DNA of 64,000 nt. It comes from Saprospiraceae bacterium. GTDB lineage: Bacteria > Bacteroidota > Bacteroidia > Chitinophagales > Saprospiraceae. The notes beneath the pieces are model-generated. The model was not told the DNA's origin, did no database searches, and was given only the letters and a program-made list of their open reading frames with translations. Position numbers and translations under genes: made by a program. Position 1 is the stretch's first letter. Each line of letters opens with the position of its first letter. The stretch spans positions 1 through 64,000 of the forward strand of contig JALHRR010000025.1 in assembly GCA_022841345.1 (NCBI GenBank). Direction: 5' to 3'. Positions 17,290 to 26,041 of this stretch are shown here, in pieces.

Positions 17290-18660
17290 TTAAGCTTCAC
17301 GAGCATCCTTGGCCCATTGATCCCTATCCACCGGCATTTGCCAGACAGAGCCATTATTTTCCATACTGGTAAACATAGGAACCCATTCCGATGGCCCTGC
17401 AGAAAGCGTTAGTATCTCATATCTACGCATTTTCAAAATAATTTCGAGTGGGTCTATTAAAATCGGACAAGCTTCCACACAAGCATTACAGGTTGTGCAT
17501 GCGTGTAATTCTTCGGGGGTGATGTAATCAAATAATGATTTGCCATCATCATAATTTTGAGGAGACAGTATAGCGCCGTCTTTACGTTTGTCAGATTTAA
17601 TGAATTTCTCATCTGCACTGTCCAGATTAGCCCCAACTTCTTCTGCCCTGTCCCGCACATCCATCATAATCTTTCTGGGTGATAGTTTTTTACCGGTGAT
17701 ATTTGCCGGGCACTGAGCCGTACATCGCCCACATTCCGTGCAGCTGTAGGCATCCAGAATATTTTTCCAGGATAAATTGAAAACATCATTCGAACCAAAT
17801 TCAGGAATTTCTTCCATAGGAGCTGCAGCTGCATCCGGTGTAGAAATTCCCATCATGGATTGCACTTCCTGCATGATATCAGGCATGTTCTCCATTTTTC
17901 CATTCTTTCTTACGCGGGCAAACCAGGTATTTGGAAATGCCAGAACGATGTGAAGATGCTTTGAAAATGGCAGGTACAATAAGAATCCAAACACAGTTAA
18001 AATGTGAAGCCACCAACCTGCTCTTTCCAGAAAGACAAGTGCATCTTTGTTCATCCATCCAAAAACTGCAGGACCAATAAATGAACTGATAATTAGGTTG
18101 CCGGAATCAGGATAATGGGTTGGATCTATTTCCTGCAATAATACATCTGTTCCATTCATCGTAAAGATTCCAAACAAAAGTACCAGTTCTAAGCCCAAAA
18201 TTATATTTGCGTCCCGTGAAGGCCAGCCTTTCATTTCAGGTTTTTGAAATCTTGCGACCCTGAGAATATTTCTTCTGGCCAGGAATGCAATTGTCCCTAT
18301 AAAAGCCAGAACTGATAATATTTCAATGGTATTAATGGCAATAGTATAAATAACTCCCAGATAGGGTGCAAAAAATCTGTGACTGCCGGTAAATCCATCG
18401 ATAAAGATTTCAATTAACTCAATCTGGGTAAAGAGAAAAGCCACATAAATAAAGAGATGCAGTACAGCAGGAATCCAGTTTTTAAACATTTTCTTCTGGC
18501 CAAAAGCCACCAAAAGCACATTTTTCCAGCGCTTTCCTTCGTTGCCGGTTATCAATTCATCCTTGCCCAGATTGATATTTCTTCTGATAGCCATGAATCT
18601 TCTGGCAGCAATAGAAAAGGTAAGTATGAATACCAGTGAAAAAGCGATGATACCTAACAT
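17290..18660 (-). CDS. Membrane-bound 4Fe-4S dicluster protein (HdrC/DsrK-like with NarI-like domain)
   Basis: A 456-residue protein. The N-terminal half has several transmembrane segments (MLGIIAFSLVFILTFSIAAR; AVLHLFIYVAFLFTQIELIE; others to about residue 250) and resembles the cytochrome b/NarI-like module. The C-terminal half holds two ferredoxin-type motifs, CTECGRCTAQCP and CTTCNACVEACP. The arrangement is that of membrane electron-transfer proteins related to HdrDE/DsrMK, feeding quinones or a partner CCG protein. It is the first gene of the operon that continues with the CCG protein, the small conserved protein and the Spo0M-like protein. Confidence 0.85.
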   Translation of the reverse strand: MLGIIAFSLVFILTFSIAARRFMAIRRNINLGKDELITGNEGKRWKNVLLVAFGQKKMFKNWIPAVLHLFIYVAFLFTQIELIEIFIDGFTGSHRFFAPYLGVIYTIAINTIEILSVLAFIGTIAFLARRNILRVARFQKPEMKGWPSRDANIILGLELVLLFGIFTMNGTDVLLQEIDPTHYPDSGNLIISSFIGPAVFGWMNKDALVFLERAGWWLHILTVFGFLLYLPFSKHLHIVLAFPNTWFARVRKNGKMENMPDIMQEVQSMMGISTPDAAAAPMEEIPEFGSNDVFNLSWKNILDAYSCTECGRCTAQCPANITGKKLSPRKIMMDVRDRAEEVGANLDSADEKFIKSDKRKDGAILSPQNYDDGKSLFDYITPEELHACTTCNACVEACPILIDPLEIILKMRRYEILTLSAGPSEWVPMFTSMENNGSVWQMPVDRDQWAKDAREA

Positions 18661-18829
18661 TATAAATCAGTTCTGTTATTTAAAGAGAAGCTTTATCCTG
18701 CGGTTCAGGAATCCACATAGCTTACTTAAAGGTAAATATATAATATAAAATCAGAACCAATTAGTTGAATTTCTGTCATTCAAAATATTAATCTATACTA
18801 AATCAAAACTGAGTTAATCAGTAAAATCT

Positions 18830-18837
18830 TAGCTTTG
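18830..18837 (+). promoter_or_regulatory. Putative -7 box upstream of the PRTase gene
   Basis: TAGCTTTG matches TAnnTTTG exactly and predicts transcription from about 18843, leaving a 60-nt leader before the ATG at 18903. The -33 region is not obvious. Confidence 0.55.
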
Positions 18838-18902
18838 CATCATGGGCTATCCCAAAAAGATGTCTTGAAAAAGAAAAGCTTTCAAATCAAATCGAAAAAG
18901 TC

Positions 18903-19394
18903 ATGCAAGTATTGAATGATCGCGAGATAAGACAAAAAATCAGGAGACTGGCTATACAAATCCTGGAGCAAAATCACCATGAATCAGAGATCTATCTGGC
19001 AGGAATCAATAACAATGGTTTTCATTTTGCTCAATTGTTGTATCAGGACTTATTATACATAGGAAAAGTACCTATTAATCTGATCAATATTCGTCTCAAC
19101 CCGGCCAATCCACTTGCACAGGAAGTTCAACTGGATATTCCAATTGATAAATTAAGTGGTTCTACTATTGTGATAGCAGATGATGTAGCCAATACCGGCA
19201 GAACTTTGTTTTATGCCATGAAGCCATTGATGGAAATTTTGCCCAGGAAAATCGAAGTAGCTGTACTGGTAGATCGCAAGCATAAGGCATTTCCAATTCA
19301 TGTGAATTATGTGGGACTTGCGCTTGCAACAACACTGAAGGATCATATACAGGTAGACCTGAAGGAAAATGTGTATTCAGCGTATTTGATGTGA
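18903..19394 (+). CDS. PyrR-like phosphoribosyltransferase
   Basis: A 163-residue type I phosphoribosyltransferase. The PRPP-binding motif is TIVIADDVANTGRTLFYA, about residues 86-103, flanked by the flexible hood (INLINIRLNPANPLAQ). The size and the C-terminal VDLKENVYSAYLM resemble the PyrR/hypoxanthine-type branch. PyrR binds pyr mRNA and has uracil phosphoribosyltransferase activity in Gram-positive bacteria; no pyr genes lie nearby, so regulation of pyrimidine synthesis is only a possibility. It is monocistronic and convergent with the asparaginase gene, 23 nt away. Confidence 0.8.
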   Translation: MQVLNDREIRQKIRRLAIQILEQNHHESEIYLAGINNNGFHFAQLLYQDLLYIGKVPINLINIRLNPANPLAQEVQLDIPIDKLSGSTIVIADDVANTGRTLFYAMKPLMEILPRKIEVAVLVDRKHKAFPIHVNYVGLALATTLKDHIQVDLKENVYSAYLM

Positions 19395-19417
19395 TCTATT
19401 TTGAAGGAAAGTTGGTC

Positions 19418-19924
19418 TTACCGCACACTCATCCGCTCACTCAATTCCTCAAAATTACCGGTCTTGGTGTTTTTATAAACATTATCCCAGTTGAAGTAGC
19501 GGCCATTCATTACAACATATACTCCATGCGGAAGGGATTGTACGAAAGCCAAAGCACTTCCAAGATTAAAGAAACCATCTGAAGAAGTACCAAAGGCATA
19601 GGGAATCATGGCCCCGGTCAAGACGATAGTTTTTTCGATTTCCTGTGAAGCTAATTCCCTCGCAGTTTCTACCATCCTGTCAGTCCCGTGGGTTACGATG
19701 ATTTTATCAGCCTGTGATCTTTTACAGTTGTGCTGAATAATTTCAATATCCTCGGGCGTCATTTCAAGACTATCCACCATCATTAAGGTCTTGACATCAA
19801 TATCTAATGTGCATCTGCCTCTGTCAAACATCTCAGGCAGGTGAGTATCTTTAAAGAAGAGTTCCCCTGTGGTAAAATTGTAATCCTTGTCGAATGTACC
19901 TCCGGTAACAAATACCTGAATCAT
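19418..19924 (-). CDS. Single-domain asparaginase-like protein
   Basis: A 168-residue protein equal to the N-terminal domain of type I/II asparaginases. The first catalytic threonine region is VTGGTFDKDYNFTTG (residues 6-20), and the second is THGTDRMVET (about 78-87), in place of the usual HGTDTM. The C-terminal domain of the roughly 330-aa enzymes is absent, and the gene looks intact instead of truncated, since Bacteroidota and some proteobacteria have a separate small asparaginase-domain family. Hydrolysis of asparagine or another amide is plausible but unproven. Confidence 0.8.
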   Translation of the reverse strand: MIQVFVTGGTFDKDYNFTTGELFFKDTHLPEMFDRGRCTLDIDVKTLMMVDSLEMTPEDIEIIQHNCKRSQADKIIVTHGTDRMVETARELASQEIEKTIVLTGAMIPYAFGTSSDGFFNLGSALAFVQSLPHGVYVVMNGRYFNWDNVYKNTKTGNFEELSERMSVR

Positions 19925-19956
19925 GTAAACAAATTAAAGCAGCTTAGTGATCATTA

Positions 19957-21075
19957 TTAATCGCCGGCAAAAATACCACTTTCCCGCATCCAGACTATAC
20001 CTGCAATAAATAAAACAAAAATTAGAAACACCAAAATTACCTTCCACCAGGCTATAGGCTTTTGTCCATGGACCTTTCCTGTTTGTCCATTAATGACAAA
20101 GCGATAGATTTTTTCATTGAATCTATAGGAACAAAGCCAAATAGGAAGAATTACATGTTTGTATGTCTCATTGCACTTTTCGGTTTTGACATTGAGATTT
20201 CTTTGAGTATCTCCGCCAAGTTCCTGCATACACATGAACCGCAATTGCTCATCCATGATTTCATTACCTTTTTTCCAGCCTTTGTCCAGCTCAACTCCAT
20301 AAATCTCTGACTCCCAGCCTACCATCAGTCTTGCATCAAAATTGACTGTTTGATCCATTTTGAAAGGTAAAATTCTGTCCAGGAACCTTTGATCCAGGTT
20401 TGTTGAAGCAGAAACTATCACATCATCAAAGAAATGATTTATGTGTCCGCTTCTCCATTCCCAGCGAGTTTTTTGGACTTGTTGTTGCTGATAATTATCT
20501 CCTACCTTGACCCGGACCGTCTCATAGTAATTGAATCCGGCCTCCCCTTTCCAATCGCTGGAAGTCTCAGCATCAAATGTCCAAAATGGAATATAAACGC
20601 CATGAAGACCATCTAAACGGGCAAGTTTCTTCAACTTACCCGGATGAAACCAGCCTTTTCCCACCCAATCCTGGAAGAGGTCTTCTGCTTTCTTTTTGGG
20701 AACTTCAAATGGTAAAATCCCCGAGGGTTGAATATACTTATGATCAAAAGCCTCCAAATTGACATTTTCAGAGCCGCAGAATCCGCAATTCACTCTGGTC
20801 TTATCTACATCCACCATGAATTTGGCCCCACAGCTCTTACAGTCATATACCTTCCTGTCCGTTTTTTCAGGAACAAAGTAACTTAATTGCTTAAGTGCAG
20901 CATTTAAGTCCAGCTCAATAACCTGTCCATTGTCCCGCTGATAATCCTCCTTGTAGCCACAATGATGGCAGGAGATCTGACGATGCTCTGCCGAATAAAA
21001 CAATTTGGAGCCACAGGAAGGACAATCAACGTCGAGTAACTTTTCTATTTGCTTAGATTCTTCAAAATCTGACAT
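19957..21075 (-). CDS. Double zinc-ribbon membrane protein (YdjG-like)
   Basis: A 372-residue protein with two zinc ribbons in the first 110 residues: CPSCG...CHHCG (about 19-40) and CKSCG...CGFCG (about 79-101). A middle domain rich in aromatic residues (GVYIPFWTFDAETSSDWKGE) and a single C-terminal transmembrane helix (WKVILVFLIFVLFIAGIVWM) follow. The zinc ribbons resemble TFIIB-type fingers. Homologues commonly sit beside SPFH genes, as here, where the SPFH gene ends 8 nt upstream. In Bacillus the YdjG-YdjI set is linked to PspA-type membrane stress; applying that here is inference. Confidence 0.75.
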   Translation of the reverse strand: MSDFEESKQIEKLLDVDCPSCGSKLFYSAEHRQISCHHCGYKEDYQRDNGQVIELDLNAALKQLSYFVPEKTDRKVYDCKSCGAKFMVDVDKTRVNCGFCGSENVNLEAFDHKYIQPSGILPFEVPKKKAEDLFQDWVGKGWFHPGKLKKLARLDGLHGVYIPFWTFDAETSSDWKGEAGFNYYETVRVKVGDNYQQQQVQKTRWEWRSGHINHFFDDVIVSASTNLDQRFLDRILPFKMDQTVNFDARLMVGWESEIYGVELDKGWKKGNEIMDEQLRFMCMQELGGDTQRNLNVKTEKCNETYKHVILPIWLCSYRFNEKIYRFVINGQTGKVHGQKPIAWWKVILVFLIFVLFIAGIVWMRESGIFAGD

Positions 21076-21083
21076 GCGATGGA

Positions 21084-22106
21084 TTAAAGTTTGGCCAGTA
21101 ATTCTTTTTTCTTCGCATCGAATTCCTCATCTGTGAGGATTCCTTCAGTTTTTAATTCGCCCAGATCTTTCAGCAGTTTCATGATCTCTTCTTTGGATTG
21201 AGTGGTATTAGCGGCATTTTGATTCTGCAGAGAATTTGCTTGCTGCTGTTGCATTTGCTGTTGCTGCTGCATCATCGTCTGAGCCATACCGAATCCCATC
21301 CCCATGCCAAGACCCTCGCCTGCTCCGCCCGGATTATTGGAAGCATTTTCAATTGCCTGTGCTGTCTGGAACTGTTGAAATTTATTCATATCACCGACCA
21401 TATTCATATTGGTCATTTTATCATAAAACTCTTCCACTTCTTTCGGTAATGAAGTCGAAGAAATCTGAAATTTGGTTAATTCCAAACCAAATGCATCAAA
21501 GTCAGCCTGAAGCAAAGGAGCAATACGATCTCCCAATTCCGTATAATTGGCCACCATATCCATCACAGATACATTAGCATTGGCGATGGCCTCTGCAAAT
21601 TTTGGAGAAACCAATTCACGCAGTTTTTCCTCTAATTCCTGGATTTTAAGCGTTCTGGAAGTTCCGGCAAATTCTCTGAAGAATAGGTCCGGATGTTTGA
21701 CCCGAATAAAATATACGCCGAACGCTTTTACTCTTACTTGTTTGAATTCAGGATCTCTAAGTATGATAGGGTTTGGTGTACCCCATTTTAATCCTGTAAA
21801 CTGTCGGGTACTCACATAGTATATATCAACCTTAAACGGAGATTTAAACCCTTTATCCCAATTTTTCAAACTGGTAAGGACAGGCATGTTTGCAGTTACC
21901 AATTCAAATCTTCCAGGCTCAAATGTATCGGCAAGTACCCCTTCATTTACAAAAAGAGCAGTTTGGGCCTCTCTGACGATGAGATTAGCTCCGTACTTAA
22001 TATTGTCTTTGTCATGTGGCCATTTATGAATGACGGTATCTCTATCGTCTTCAATCCAGTCAATGACTTCAACCAATTCATTCTTAATAAAATCAAATAG
22101 TCCCAT
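21084..22106 (-). CDS. SPFH-domain protein with C-terminal SHOCT motif (YdjI-like)
   Basis: A 340-residue cytoplasmic protein. The SPFH/band-7-like domain spans about residues 25-220, with the characteristic NIKYGANLIVREAQTALFVN and FEPGRFELVTANMP. It is followed by a Gln/Met-rich linker (QTMMQQQQQMQQQQANS) and a SHOCT module (GELKTEGILTDEEFDAKKKE) at the end. Older annotations call this family virion core protein because of poxvirus similarity. SPFH proteins scaffold membrane complexes. It is co-transcribed with the zinc-ribbon gene and precedes it. Confidence 0.85.
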   Translation of the reverse strand: MGLFDFIKNELVEVIDWIEDDRDTVIHKWPHDKDNIKYGANLIVREAQTALFVNEGVLADTFEPGRFELVTANMPVLTSLKNWDKGFKSPFKVDIYYVSTRQFTGLKWGTPNPIILRDPEFKQVRVKAFGVYFIRVKHPDLFFREFAGTSRTLKIQELEEKLRELVSPKFAEAIANANVSVMDMVANYTELGDRIAPLLQADFDAFGLELTKFQISSTSLPKEVEEFYDKMTNMNMVGDMNKFQQFQTAQAIENASNNPGGAGEGLGMGMGFGMAQTMMQQQQQMQQQQANSLQNQNAANTTQSKEEIMKLLKDLGELKTEGILTDEEFDAKKKELLAKL

Positions 22107-22132
22107 TTTCTAATTTTTTAAATTATGAAAAA

Positions 22133-22140
22133 CAAATATA
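22133..22140 (-). promoter_or_regulatory. Putative -7 box of the SPFH / zinc-ribbon unit
   Basis: On the minus strand TATATTTG matches TAnnTTTG, 26 nt before the SPFH start codon. It suggests the two-gene unit has its own promoter despite following the lemA-DUF2207 genes on the same strand. Confidence 0.5.
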
Positions 22141-22239
22141 ACACTTTTGAAACGAGGATAATTTCCATAAAATTACCTGCTTCTCAAACTTAGTACAGTG
22201 CTGTTAAATTGCTATAAATCAATAAATAATTCAGCCTTA

Positions 22240-25227
22240 CTACCAGGAGCTTCCTCCTCCTCCTCCAAATCCTCCACCACCAGAAAATCCTCCGCCAAAT
22301 GAACTTCCACCACTACCACCGGATGTGGCCGGCATACTGGACATGACTGAACCTATACTATTCATACTTTGCTGTAAGGAGGAAGCAAAATATATTGTGC
22401 TAAATGTGGTATGATCCGGTGACCTGTACCAATCCGGAGGCTCTATTGCCAAATCAGAAAATTTATCAGCCCAGCTTTCAGCCATTCCGAATGCAACAGC
22501 ATAAGCAATCGTTTTGCTAAAATAATCCGGATGCTCATCCAGGAGTTTCTTCAGCCGGTCTGCTTCAGCTTTGTCCATGAATTCCTTAAAACCAATTAAT
22601 TGCTCATATCTCTCATGTCCTAACTGGCCTTTTTTAGGCATTATTCTCCCAAATATAAATAATAAAACTGCTGTTCCTACAGCTGCAACTGCAAAGGAAT
22701 AATCACCCCAAAAATATCCCACACCGAAACTCAGCAATGAGAAAATCAAGACAATCACACCTAACACTACCAGACATGTTCCAAATCCTCTTGTCCCCGG
22801 CAGATAAAACTTCTCTTGCTTACCATGCTTTTCCAGCTCAGACTTTGCTGTTTTTAATTTAGTATAGAAAGTATTTTTTAAATCATCAGTAGTTACATCC
22901 TGTCCTTTGCTGAATATGCCATTGAACATTGTTCTCTCATAGTCTTTAGCACTGGAGGGGAGATTCTGAAGTTTAATGAAGCGGTACTTCTTTTTTCTTT
23001 TTCCATCAGGAATTTCTTCAATAATCATGTGGCCATTGGCTGCCCAGTAAAAAATCAAACTGATCAAATCCCTTTGGTCAATCCTGTCATCATACAACCA
23101 TCCCACTTCGGCCGGAGTCATGCCTGCCGGGGGATTATATTGTACATTGAGCAACACCTTCCTGTCTCTGCCTATAAACCACCATAGCCCAAAGAGCGCC
23201 AAACCAATAAAGAACATGATTACCAGGTAAGTATTATTCTCAATAATCAGACTGAAATGCCTGAAAAAAGACATACTGATATTATCAGAAGGTGCTGTAA
23301 TGGACAAAATCACATTTTCGGACAACCCGGTAACATGGGAGAAATTGCCTGAAGGATTAGAACCATTCGAACTTTCAATTATATTTCCCTTATCATTGAC
23401 AATCCGCCAGCCCGACAGCGGATCTCCCTGTGCTTCTGAAGTGATGTTAAAACGTGTATTTATAACGGGTTCAGGTATGTGAAAAATGATGGGATAGTTG
23501 ATAACCCAATTGCCCCCTTCTTTCCGCGTGAATCCGCTTAATGTATATCGGAGTGTTGTCTCAACGACTCTTGAATTACCGGCTGTACTTTTGAATTCCA
23601 GGCCTCTGTTGAAATTATCGTCTTTTGTAACTTTAAACAGAGAGGTGTCGTACTCGAAGTCCTCCAAATGAATCTGAGTGTACTTAGAGAAAACATTATA
23701 GTTAGGGAATTTTATTTCAGTACCGTCACTTACTTTGAAACTTGAAACCAGATCGGGAAGCGGTAAATGAAAATAGACAGCATGAGCAGGGTCCAACAAA
23801 TCTATTTCAAGTTTTTTGCTTACCTCAAGCTTGCCATTAGCAAGAATCTTCAATTCCTGATCAATTTTTTTGAACACGTAGTAATTGGCAAAAACCTGAT
23901 ACGGGATGGAGTTTAAAGCAAGATATGCTCTGTTCATGCTCAACTGAATACTTCCTGATGAGCCGTTTAACTGTTGATTAGTAGCGCCATATGACAATGA
24001 ATTGTCATCCTGTTGAAGCTTGGGCCATCCTGTACCCATATTCAGAAACTCGGGCCAATAAGACCAATTTCCTTCAACATCTGCGTGTTTAAATATTTTA
24101 ATCTCTGCCTTCTCTATTGGAGCAACTCCGTCAATACCGGTGTACGGCAGAATCACTGAATACACACCGGAAAGTAAGGTATCCTGAATCACTGCTCCCC
24201 ATAAGCGGTAAGTCATTTTCAAATTTCGTTCAGAAGTACCCGGAGTAAAATTAGCATAGAGCTCTTCAGAACGATCCTGCCTGTGCCACTGGGCATTTAC
24301 TTTCAGATTACTGACCGCATCTTTAAGTTGTAAATCTTCGAGATAATATCTTTGTCCATGTGAGCTCAGGATATCAGGTGCAGCCCATGTGATCCGAAAC
24401 AATCCCTGGAATCTGGAAGTAAATCCAACTTTCATGATCTCTTCAACCAATACAGATCCGTCTTCATCCAGTCTGTAACTTACCTTATGATCTTTCAGCC
24501 AATATTGATCAGCAAACTCAGTAATAGGTATTGATGTTTGATCAAAATAACCTTTGGGAAATCGTAAAGCAATAGATATTCCTTCATATTCACTAAGCGA
24601 TTTGGTTAATTTACCTGAAACTCCCTGTCTGTCAATACTTGTGGTCAAATTGGCTTCTCTGCTCCCCAGGCCTCCTGTATAAGCCAGAAAGTCTTCTTTC
24701 TTAATTGTAATAGGGGTATGGAAATGAACTTTAAAACTAGCTTCTTCAATGGGAACATCCCAACCCTGACCAATTACATTGAAAGGAAATTCCACATTTT
24801 CTGAGAAAGCATTCAGCGTACCCCAAATAGTGTAGCTGATCACGTAAGTGACCCTGCCTTTCAGATAAACATCAGGATCACCTATTCTAATCTTAAGCTC
24901 ATGCCCTTCTTCGTAAGATGTAAAATGATGATCCTCCACCTTCACATCCTTGATACGGGTGGTGTATACTCCTCCTGACTGCTCTCTCTGAGCTCTTTCG
25001 CCTTCAATAGACGCTACCTGATAACGAACCGGGATAGCTCTGATGATGCCTCTTTTCTTTTCTTTGAAGCGGGCATCAATGGTTTCCTTCACCTTGATAC
25101 TACCGTTCTTTTGCAAATAGACCTGGACATCATAATTTTCTATGATATAGCCCTGAGCACCCGCAACTAATGATAAAAGCAGACTAAGCGCAAAAAATGT
25201 CAGTTTAATAAAATGAGTTCTTTGCAT
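22240..25227 (-). CDS. DUF2207 domain-containing membrane protein
   Basis: A 995-residue exported or membrane protein. A signal peptide (residues 1-24) leads into paired extracytoplasmic beta domains, each with a similar opening (IENYDVQVYLQKNGSIKVKE; later VSYRLDEDGSVLVEEIMKVG). A transmembrane segment lies at about 668-690, another hydrophobic pair at about 825-870, and the tail ends in a Gly/Ser-rich run (GGSSFGGGFSGGGGFGGGGG). This is the DUF2207 architecture, whose genes almost always pair with lemA, as here with no gap. The biochemical function is unknown; the Gly-rich tail is typical and not a repeat expansion. Confidence 0.88.
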   Translation of the reverse strand: MQRTHFIKLTFFALSLLLSLVAGAQGYIIENYDVQVYLQKNGSIKVKETIDARFKEKKRGIIRAIPVRYQVASIEGERAQREQSGGVYTTRIKDVKVEDHHFTSYEEGHELKIRIGDPDVYLKGRVTYVISYTIWGTLNAFSENVEFPFNVIGQGWDVPIEEASFKVHFHTPITIKKEDFLAYTGGLGSREANLTTSIDRQGVSGKLTKSLSEYEGISIALRFPKGYFDQTSIPITEFADQYWLKDHKVSYRLDEDGSVLVEEIMKVGFTSRFQGLFRITWAAPDILSSHGQRYYLEDLQLKDAVSNLKVNAQWHRQDRSEELYANFTPGTSERNLKMTYRLWGAVIQDTLLSGVYSVILPYTGIDGVAPIEKAEIKIFKHADVEGNWSYWPEFLNMGTGWPKLQQDDNSLSYGATNQQLNGSSGSIQLSMNRAYLALNSIPYQVFANYYVFKKIDQELKILANGKLEVSKKLEIDLLDPAHAVYFHLPLPDLVSSFKVSDGTEIKFPNYNVFSKYTQIHLEDFEYDTSLFKVTKDDNFNRGLEFKSTAGNSRVVETTLRYTLSGFTRKEGGNWVINYPIIFHIPEPVINTRFNITSEAQGDPLSGWRIVNDKGNIIESSNGSNPSGNFSHVTGLSENVILSITAPSDNISMSFFRHFSLIIENNTYLVIMFFIGLALFGLWWFIGRDRKVLLNVQYNPPAGMTPAEVGWLYDDRIDQRDLISLIFYWAANGHMIIEEIPDGKRKKKYRFIKLQNLPSSAKDYERTMFNGIFSKGQDVTTDDLKNTFYTKLKTAKSELEKHGKQEKFYLPGTRGFGTCLVVLGVIVLIFSLLSFGVGYFWGDYSFAVAAVGTAVLLFIFGRIMPKKGQLGHERYEQLIGFKEFMDKAEADRLKKLLDEHPDYFSKTIAYAVAFGMAESWADKFSDLAIEPPDWYRSPDHTTFSTIYFASSLQQSMNSIGSVMSSMPATSGGSGGSSFGGGFSGGGGFGGGGGSSW

Positions 25228-25770
25228 TTAGAAACTGATTTTGGGTACTTCCTTCTGAGCCGCTTCAATTTCAAAAAATGGCTGAGTAGTAAATCCAAAT
25301 AAGCCGGCAAATACATTGCCGGGGAAAGTCTCCACTATATTATTATTGTCTCTGACTACAGCATTGTAGTATCTTCTGGACATTTGAAGATCATCTTCAA
25401 CTTTGCCTAATTGTTCCTGCAATTGCTGGAAATTGGCGTTTGCCTTCAAATCAGGATATGCCTCTGAAAGTGCGAACAAGCTTTTCAAAGATTGAGAGAT
25501 CATGTTTTCTGCGGCTTGCTGATCATTGATATTACCTGCACCGATTGCCGCATTACGGGCTTTTGCCAAATTTTCAAAAATCTCCCGTTCGTGTGTAGCA
25601 TATCCTTTGACCGTTTCTACAAGGTTAGGAATGAGATCATATCTTCTTTTTAGCTGGACATCAATTGCACCCCAGGCATCTCCCATTTTATTTTTGCTCC
25701 TTACGAACCGGTTATAAAAACTCATTACAACCAGACCCAGAACTACCAGTAAACCAATAAGATATAACAT
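25228..25770 (-). CDS. lemA: LemA family protein
   Basis: A 180-residue LemA protein with one N-terminal transmembrane helix (MLYLIGLLVVLGLVVMSFYN) and a coiled-coil-rich helical bundle. Diagnostic blocks are DVQLKRRYDLIPNLVETVKG, KARNAAIGAGN, EAYPDLKANANFQQLQEQLG and RRYYNAVVRDNN. LemA proteins are membrane-anchored and of uncertain function, with links to envelope maintenance. The DUF2207 start codon directly follows the lemA stop codon, so the two are translationally adjacent and probably form a complex. Confidence 0.93.
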   Translation of the reverse strand: MLYLIGLLVVLGLVVMSFYNRFVRSKNKMGDAWGAIDVQLKRRYDLIPNLVETVKGYATHEREIFENLAKARNAAIGAGNINDQQAAENMISQSLKSLFALSEAYPDLKANANFQQLQEQLGKVEDDLQMSRRYYNAVVRDNNNIVETFPGNVFAGLFGFTTQPFFEIEAAQKEVPKISF

Positions 25771-26041
25771 GTTTTGTTTGTTTTAAATGATTTTAAATTT
25801 ATTTGAATCCAGGAGAATCCTTTCATTCCTGCAAATTGAATTTTCAGGGCTTAGCTGCTCACTAAGTACATATTCTTTCAAAATATCCACCTGACTCTAT
25901 ACTGCGGAAATGAAGGTTCCTCCTTCTTAAATTCCTGACTAAATTACACTATATCAACGATACCAATAAAATAAAACAGATTAAAATAGTCCAATATCCG
26001 ATCAATATGTATCTAATGAAAGAATGAAACGGAGTCCCCTG

